From Symbiodinium natans (lineage: Eukaryota; Sar; Dinophyceae; Suessiales; Symbiodiniaceae), in contig CAJNDS010002067.1 of assembly GCA_905221605.1 (NCBI GenBank), forward strand, positions 641,395 through 705,394: a DNA stretch of 64,000 nt, read 5' to 3'. The notes under the pieces were generated by a model. It was not told the origin of the DNA and made no database searches. It saw nothing but the letters and a program-made list of their open reading frames with translations. The translations under genes were made by a program, and so were the position numbers. Every line of letters starts with the position of its first letter. Position 1 is the first letter of the stretch. Below are positions 47,665-56,600 of the stretch, piece after piece.

Positions 47665-50600
47665 CATGGAAGACCTCCTTTCAGTGACATTGGTAAACGA
47701 AAACCTTGTGATGTTCGTTAGGAACTGGGATACGGTGCTTTCAGGCATTCAGACCACCCCTGAAGACAAGGTTCTCGAACCGCTCTTTCATAGGCAGGTA
47801 AAGAAATGCAAAGCACTTCAGCACGATATTGCCATCTATGAAAGGGCTGCCGAAGGCTCCAGTGAAAGATCGTTTAAATTTCTCTACGACGCCGCCAATA
47901 GCCACTTGAATCGAAAAAGGCTCGAGAGGAACCGGGAGCGGATTGCCAAGCAAACTGGAGCTCCTGCTGTTCCTACTGCGCCTGCACCCAAGAAAGTACC
48001 CAAAGGGTTTTGCATCTCTTTTGTCAAGAACGGCAGTTGCAAGAATGGTGGCAGTTGTAAATACAAGCACCAGACGCCCAGCGGACGTGGCAGATCGCAG
48101 TCACCCGGCGGAGGCCGAGGGAGAAGTCCTTCAAGACCCAACTCCCCGTCAGGAAAGCCTCGAGTGTGCAAGTTCTACAAACAAGGTCGTTGCGACCGTG
48201 GAGAGAATTGCAAATTCATGCACACCGGAAAGCCAGGTGCCGCTGCTACACCCGACGGAAGTCAGAAGGGATCTGCGCGCCCTGACAAGGGCAAGGACAA
48301 GAAGAAGAAGAAGGAACGCAAGGGCTCCAGGGCTAGCTCCAAGGGTTCTAAGGGAAGCAAGGGTTCGAAAGGATCACATGGCTCCGGGAACTCGAAGGGC
48401 TCAGCTCGAAGGAGGAGTGGCGGACCTTCTCTCCCTGCAGCAGTTTGCCTTCTAGGAGCAATGATGGCCGGCACGGCTTCCCAAGCCGACGCTTTTACTC
48501 TCCGGAAGGATGAGTCGTACTGGCCCCCTCAGTGTTCCACTGACATGCGTTTGGCGCTACCAGCAGTGTCTTTTGACAACAGCCCAATGTACATCAACTT
48601 CCCACTCAGAGATGGAGAGCTTAAGTTCCCTGTTGAGAATCCTCAGCGCAGGTATGACAAGAAGTGGTCTGTTGACTACACTCCCAAGCCAGACAATCAA
48701 TCCACCAGAGATGCACTTATGGCCGCTCGCATGTTGAGAGCTACGGTCAAAGACAGTCTGGAGGACAAACCAAGCCGTTGCAATTACTGTTGCGATACGG
48801 AGTTTGGTTGCAACTATTGCATTCCAAAAGGGTTGAGAGTGTCTTGTCCCGCTAAGGTTCAACTATCATCAGAATCGCCACCCATCGAATGGATTGGTGA
48901 CACAGGGAGTGCTCAGGATCTCATCTCAGAGCGGGAGCTTGTGAATCTGCATCCGTACGAATCGGACTGCCCAATCAACATTTGCACTGCGAATGGACCG
49001 AGTTACGCAGGCACGCAATGTGATGTAGGGATACCATCCCTCAACAGCATAGCCAAGCCTTATGTTCTCCCCGACACTCCCAATGTTCTTTCAGTAGGAC
49101 AGAGATGCATGGATCTGGGTTACGACTTCATTTGGAAAGGATTTCAGAGACCCTATTTCAGGAGTCCGGGAGGTGACAAGGTTTTCCTTGATGTGAAGGA
49201 TAACGTTCCGTACTTGAAGTCTTGGAAGGAGGGTATCGCTTGTCCTGCCCATTCAAGACACGAGTCTACTCGGATCGATACGGATGATGCTGTTGAGACC
49301 ATCACCAACCCTGAACAGATTGCCGCGCAACTTATCCAGGAGCAGGATTTCTCCCATCAGGCATGCTTGCGATTGCTGAAGGACTCAAACTTTAAGCAAT
49401 CTAGGTTCAACAGGAAAGCCATCAAACCGAAGGACAGTAAGGACTCGAAGTACATGATTTTCGGGGCTTTTTCACATGGGGGGATGCAAGGGATAACCAA
49501 TCGCACTCATTCCTACCCCAAGGTGATTAAGTACCTTCTGTCCTATCTTAAACATCATGGAGCGGATGGCCCAATAACATCGATTGCTGTCAATCAGAAC
49601 TCAGGCGTTAAAATGCACAAGGATGTCAACAATCACCGTGAACACCTCAACTACACCATTGCAGTCGGCGATTTCACCGGAGGCGAATTGTGGATTCACG
49701 ATGACACCATCCGGAAGGATGAGCCAGGTTGCATCAACAAGATCGCCCCCACTGGTGCCAAACTGGGAGGTCGTTTGCACAGGTCGAAGTCGAAGATCAT
49801 TTCCTTCGATCCAAAGACTTTCCATTGCGTCACTCCCTGGAAGGGCGAGCGTTGGAGCATCACGGGATACGTCAATCGCGCTGTGCACAGGCTGGATTCG
49901 CATCAGCTAGAGAAGCTTAAGTCACTGGGGTTCTTGCTGCCGAAACAGAAGAACTTCCCTCCAGCAGTGCCTGCGGAAATCGATGAGGAGATGACTCTTT
50001 ACGAGTTAGCTACTATGGATCCTCCAGCTCCGGCCCCAGAACCGAAAAGCAAGCCTAAAGTGAAGTTGAAAAAAAAGCCTGAGGAACCCTCAGACAAGAA
50101 GAAGATTGCCAAAGAAGCCTCCAAAGCCGAACCACCTTCGGATGAACCAGATTGGTCAAAAGTCGAGGGGTTATTGAAAGAAGCTGTTGCCCCCATCCCT
50201 TCATCTCCGAATGAAGAGTTCCTTGATAAAACTGAACTGATCAGGTCGCCGAAACCCGATTCAGGTGAGCCGAGCGTCCTCCCTCCTCCTCCGGAAGGAG
50301 AGAGGCATGCTCCAGATGGGGATCCTGGTGAGGGTAGTGGTGGGGAAGGCAAGAGGTCGAGGCGCATTGAGAATTTGAAGAAAGAAGCCAAGTCAGCGGC
50401 GCATCTCATGACGCACCTTCCCAAAAATCCATTCTGTGATGTTTGCCAAAGAGCTAAGATGTACAAGCCGCCTTCGTACCAAACGGATGGCTGGCACAGC
50501 GTCGAAGCTAAGGCGTTTGGAGACCATATCACTGCGGATCACATCATTGTGTACCGTGATAGGGATACGGTTATAGAAGAATCCAGATTGGCCCTCGTAC

Positions 50601-53600
50601 TGAAGGATGTTGCGACTTCTTTTACGTATGCCTACCCTTCAGCACTGAGGTCAGAGGATGAGTGCATTGCAGCATTGCAACATTTCGTTTCCTCCTCTGA
50701 CGAGGTAGGGGTATTCTACAGCGATCAAGCTAAAGAACTCATCTCTGCCGCCAAGTTCTTAGGTTGGAGACATGAACAATCCAAAGCGTATATTCATCAA
50801 TCCAACGCGATCGCAGAACGCGCAGTGCGCGCCACCACCGAGGGTACTAGAAGCAATTTGCTTCAGGCCGGGCTCTCGCATGTGTACTGGCCACAGGCTC
50901 TCGAGCATGCGTGTACCGCTGTGAATATAAGTAACCCCCATGGGGCGAAGTTTACACCGTGGTTCAAGCGTTTCGGGAGCCAGTTCCCGGGAAAGGTCAT
51001 TCCCTTTGGTTGCAGAATCGACTATTGGGTTGGACCCAAGAAAAAGCGCAAGAATCGTGAAAGGTTCGAGCCAACTGCTGAACCAGGTGTTTTCGTGGGA
51101 TATCATTTTCAGCCGGGCATGAAATGGAAGCACGAGGTATTGGTTCTTTCACTGAAAGAGTTAAATCGACAGGACTTCCATGAATGCATCAAGCCCATAA
51201 GAGCATACCAGTTCAAGGTGCCTGAAGGTGATTTCACTTTTCCCATGAAACAGAGGTACGAACGTGTGCAACAAGGTCTCGCTGCCGATGCCCTCGAGCG
51301 ACCAGCGACGGAGTCACTCCACAATCAGGACGCTGAGCCCTCAGCTGAACAGGCCGCTGAAGCTTCTGACGCCGACCGGAAGGTTGAGCCCCCTAAAGTT
51401 CTTCACCCCAAAACCGGCAAGGAGATTCCTCTGCCGGAAGGTGGGAGGTACTATGATTCGGGGGGTACACTAGGTCGTCGCTACGGGGGGACTAGAGGTT
51501 CTAGAAAGCCGGACAGCATTCCGAGCGATCTATGGGTCCGTCTCTCTAAAGCACAAAAGGAGAAGGCCATTGATGATGAGGCTCGAGAGCAAGCTTTGAG
51601 AGATCTCGAGGCCCGAGAAACTCCCTCGTCAAGTAGCAGCGCCAGGCCATCTGCAGTAGCTAATCCGGTTAAAGATGAATGGACAATTCGGGGGGATAAG
51701 CTCATCCGCTTTCACTACTCTCCGAGACGTGAACTGTTCTCCCCTCATCTCACTGATTGTCCTGTTCCTATCTCCGCTCTTGGTAAAGAGAGATTGACCA
51801 AAATCATGCCAATTGGAGGTAAGGACATCATAGCCGATTGTGATGAATGGCGTCATGTACGCAAGCGCAACAAGAAGCTCAGCTTCAAATGGGTTGGTCG
51901 TACTGAGTTCGACATCCTTACCAAACCCCACACTTCGGAAGAAGCTGTTAAAGATTTCCCATGTATGCCTACGGTTCCCATGTCCAATCATCAACATAGG
52001 GACAAGATCCCTGTTTCCCGCGCTCTTACTGCCGAGCAAGTTCAGGAAGCTATGGCTATGGTTGCCAGGCCAGTAGGAAGAAAAGAGCTGTTAGCTGATC
52101 CTCAGGCCCAAGCTTCTCTTGACGTTGAATGGGAAAAGTTGATGAAGAAGAAAGCCTGGGACATGTCATCTGTTCGTGAATGGGAAGAAGTCTCTAAAGA
52201 GGCAGCCAAAAGAGGAAAGAAGGCCCACGTTGGCAAAATCTTTGAAATCTGCGTGGAAAAGGGCAGTGAGCTTCCTAAAGGGAATCCCTTACGGAAGTTC
52301 AAGGGTAGGACCGTCTTTCAGGGCAACAATGTGAAGGACGAGAACAATGACACCGCTCTCTTTAGTGAGCTGGGCTCTAGTCCCGCCACCATGGAAGCGG
52401 GTAAGGTTCTCGACGCCTATGGCCATGCCCCCGGCCACGATGTGGAACAGGGGGATGGTAAACAGGCGTACACGCAAACGACTCTGAAAGGCGCTGACAC
52501 TTGGGTCAGGCTCCCACGTGAGCGTTGGCCTAAGGAGTGGGTCGGCAAGTTTAGGGACCCCGTCGTCCGCCTCAGATTGGCTCTTTACGGGCACCCAGAC
52601 AGCGGGGGCTTCTGGGAGCAACATTGCGAAAAGCGCTTGCGGGAGGTTGGTTTTGAGCTCGTGTTTCCCGCTGCATGGCCATCTGTCTTTTATCATCCCA
52701 CATTGAAGCTTTTATTAGCCGTGTATGTAGATGATTTCAAGATGGCCGGGCCAAAAGAGAACCTAGCCAAGGGTTGGGAACTCATCGGCTCTCGCATCGA
52801 TATGGATACACCTACTCCCATCGGAAGATATCTGGGATGTGAACACTTATCTCAGTCTTCATCGCTTGGAAAAGCCGATCATCCTTTTGCGCATGTCTTC
52901 GACAAATCCCTTCCTGATCCCGCTGCCAAACCTGCCACTGCCGCAGCCAAAGAAGATTTCACCGAATACTACCCTGAAGAAGGGATGGTTGTCCGACATC
53001 ACGTTCAGCCCCGCAAGGCGTTGTTCAAGCCTCGCGCGGCGGAAGCCGTCGCACTTGACCTTAGTCCGCACAGACTCACATTGATGCGCCCTCTAGGTTC
53101 TGAGGCCGCGCCAGACGAGCTCTGGGACACGGGGGGTGCTAAGCACAAACGTGATCACTTATGGACAGGTGCTACTTATCTTGCCGCCAACGGTCACACC
53201 GAGCGTTCCGCAATGGCAGCCGTGAAAAAGATTAGAGACAAACTTAATGCCAAGAAAGCAGCCCGCAAACACGCTTTCTATGATGTCAATCAGTTGAGTG
53301 ATCATCAGGGTTGTATGTATGCTAAGACCAGACAAGTCGTCTATGACATGAGTTCCTTCTTGCAGCAGGCCATCGACCGCTACAAAGAACTCACTGGTCC
53401 CGAGTGGCATAACCTTAAAAAGGTATCAACGCCCTTCTATGATGACAAAATCGCTCGCCCCACTGACGCGGAGGCTGAACCCAAAGGCAAGCTTGCTCCT
53501 ATTGCGAGTCGTGTGCTCATGAAGTTGCTGTTCGCAGCAAGGATGGCTCGTTATGACTTATTACGTGCTGTCCAGGGTTTAGCTAGCCGGGTCACTAAGT

Positions 53601-56600
53601 GGTCTGCCGACTGTGACAAGGCACTGCACAGACTCATGTGTTATGTGGCGTCCACTCTTGACCATCGAATGACCTGCTTTATAGGAGACTCCCTTGATAA
53701 GTGTAAGCTCTGGCTGTTCGCTGATTCTGATCACGCAGGCGAACATGACAACAAAAGCACTTCAGGAGGTTTCCTCGCGTTGGTAGGACCCAACACCTAC
53801 TTTCCCTTGTCCGCTTTTAGCAAAAAGCAAACGAGCACCGCGCTTAGTTCCACTGAAGCAGAAGTCGTGTGTGCGAACGTTACTCTGCGAGCCTTGGGTC
53901 TTCCTTCATCTGCACTATGGAGCGTGCTCCTGAACGCGGGGGGGGATACAGCTCCCAAGCCTCTTCGTAGTGACATTGCTAAGCACGATTTCAAACCCAA
54001 ATCTTATCCTTTCCAGGGAATCTCGACCATCAACAAGACAGGACGTCATCTCCTTGCAGACGGAAGGATTGTGGAGGTTTTTAGCAAAAGTAGCTCTTTA
54101 CCCTTTCCCGTTGAGCTGACTAGTCACCCTATTAGGGATCTTTGGTTACTCCAAAAGGGGAAGTGGACTTTGCATCAAAGGGCGGTTGCTTGGGAAGAAT
54201 TGGATGAAGACGAACGCACTCTGCCTCCAGATGATTTCGAGTATGGCATCCTCGTGTATAGAAGGTCCACCGCAGAATACCGCCGCCACGCGGAAGCGGA
54301 GGCCATCCTTCAGAGGGAAGCCGAGGGCATAAGGGGTTCGGGGGGTGGTGTCGATACTGAGGTTGGAGTCACTAGGAAACCTTGCGACTTCGGACTAATA
54401 ATGTCTGTGCCTCATTCGATTCAGCCAGTTGTCTTAGAGGATAATCAGGCCACCATCCGCATCCTAGAGTCTGGAAAATCCCCAGCCTTCCGTCATTCTG
54501 ACAAGACTCAAAGAATCAATTTAGGATGGATCGCAGAGCAGTTTCGTAGGAAGCACTATGACCTTGCTTACATCAACACCAATCTTCAAGCTGCTGACAT
54601 CCTTACAAAACCCTTTACCAATGCTGAAAAGTGGCGAAATGCCTTGCTATTGATGGGAATCACTCAGCGGAAGCTCGAGAGCCGTAAGGCTACACCGGCC
54701 AGCGTTCCGCCACCCGCCGTTGCGAGCGACTCGAGGCCCGACAGCAAAACGAAGCGGGTCATTATAGAGGTTTGCTGTAGTGATGACTCCATCATTGGGG
54801 AAATAGCTCATCATGAGTTTCCCGAGTGTAAGGTAGTTAGAGTCACCGAAAGCATGGACCTTAACTCACCAGATACCCGTAGAGCCATCATCGACATTGC
54901 TAAAGAACACCACCGAGCTGGCGCTCGTGTTCTAACATGGGTTAGCTTGCCTTGCACTGGTGGCAGTCAATGGACTAGAATCAACCTTAAGGTTCCCAAA
55001 AATAGAGATGCTGTGCTTGATGCCAGAAGAAAGTTCAAGAAGTTGTGGGCATCATTCGTTGATCTTTCTCAGGGCCTTGATAAGGCGTCCGTCGACTACT
55101 GTGTTGAATGGCCAAGGGACTGTGAGTATTGGGGATGGGACAAAGTGAGGAAGTGGCTTGATAGGCATCCGTTTGTTTATGCCAAATTTGATGGTTGCAG
55201 GTTCGGATTGCATAACAAGAAGGGTGTTCCCGTGAAAAAGCCGTGGTGTGTTGCCACTACCCTTCAAACAGTGTACAATCGTCTCAATGACAAAAAGTGC
55301 ACTCGCAGCCACGAGCATGCTAAATGCCTGAAGGAATCAGAAAATTACAGTAAACCTCTTGCACGGGCTATTCACAAAGCCTTTAAGGAAGTGAACTCCT
55401 CTGCAGCGGCTAGATCAAGCTCCCCTGTAGTCCCAGCGTGCCCAGCCATCATCACCTCGACGACCATGACCGAGTTTCTGACTGACGAGGAACGCCAGCA
55501 GCGTGTCGCGGAGTTCAAGCAAGCGCTAGTGGACCCCGACCGCCTGGCTGACGCCATGGCTGGCATCCTTCTTCCACCGAGTTTCAGTGACCTGGCGGAA
55601 GCTGTGGTTGAACCACAGGATGACGATGCTGACGACGACTTATTTCTCGGCACAATTCCCATCTACCGCTGGCGGGAGCTGCGTGAAGAGGACCCTTCGT
55701 CCCATTGGACGGTGCTTTACGAGCGATTCTATCGCAAGCACGGAGTCCGTGTGTTTTCGGAGACCGAGATTGATGCCTCCGTGCTTCGTGACTCCACCCT
55801 GGGGGGTTGGATACAGATCCTTTACCGACATGCTCAGGATCTGGCCACCCTGGCGTTTGGACCGAAGGCGGGCGGTGCAATCGATTCCACTAAGCACTAT
55901 GACATTTGCCGCAGAATTGCCAATCTTAGCGTAGGTGCTTCCGACTTCCAGTATTTTGCGAAGACTTCGAGTCTTGTCGAGAAGCTCTTTACTCCTGCCC
56001 TTCAGCGCATTTCACTCCCTCCGGAAGAGAGGCGACGGTTCTTGATCGTCGGAGACTCTTCCCTTGCGTTGTGCCATTACACGGGGCGGAAGCCTACGCA
56101 CCGCATGACCATTGAGCCGCTCATGCAAGACGTTTTCAGGAACAATCCAGAAGTGGAGAGCCTAATCTACTCAATGAAGTGGGGGTATCACCTCGACCAG
56201 CTCATCGATGAGGCGCTCAAGCACCTTAACGAGGCGAGGGATCACCACCCGGAAGGGGCGGCTACCCACATCATTTTTGGATGGTCAGGAAACGATGTAT
56301 GGGGCCAACACGGCTATCATGGCTACACTTGGCATCTTCAGAGCAAGTTCACAAAGCGAACAGCCGAGGAGCTCGAGCAGATTGACACTTGGCCTGCAAA
56401 GCAGAAGCTTCGTGTTGATCGGGCGTGTGAGAGAGCGTGCAAGCTCCTCCACCGGACTGACGTCTCGGGTGTGTCTTTCTTGATGGGCAGCCATCACTCC
56501 TGTTTCTTCCCGGTCGGGGAGCTCTATGACAGGTGCATGAAGAAGCACGCCCGAGATCTGATGAGCGGAGGATGCACCATCATTGACCCTGTGGAGCTCT

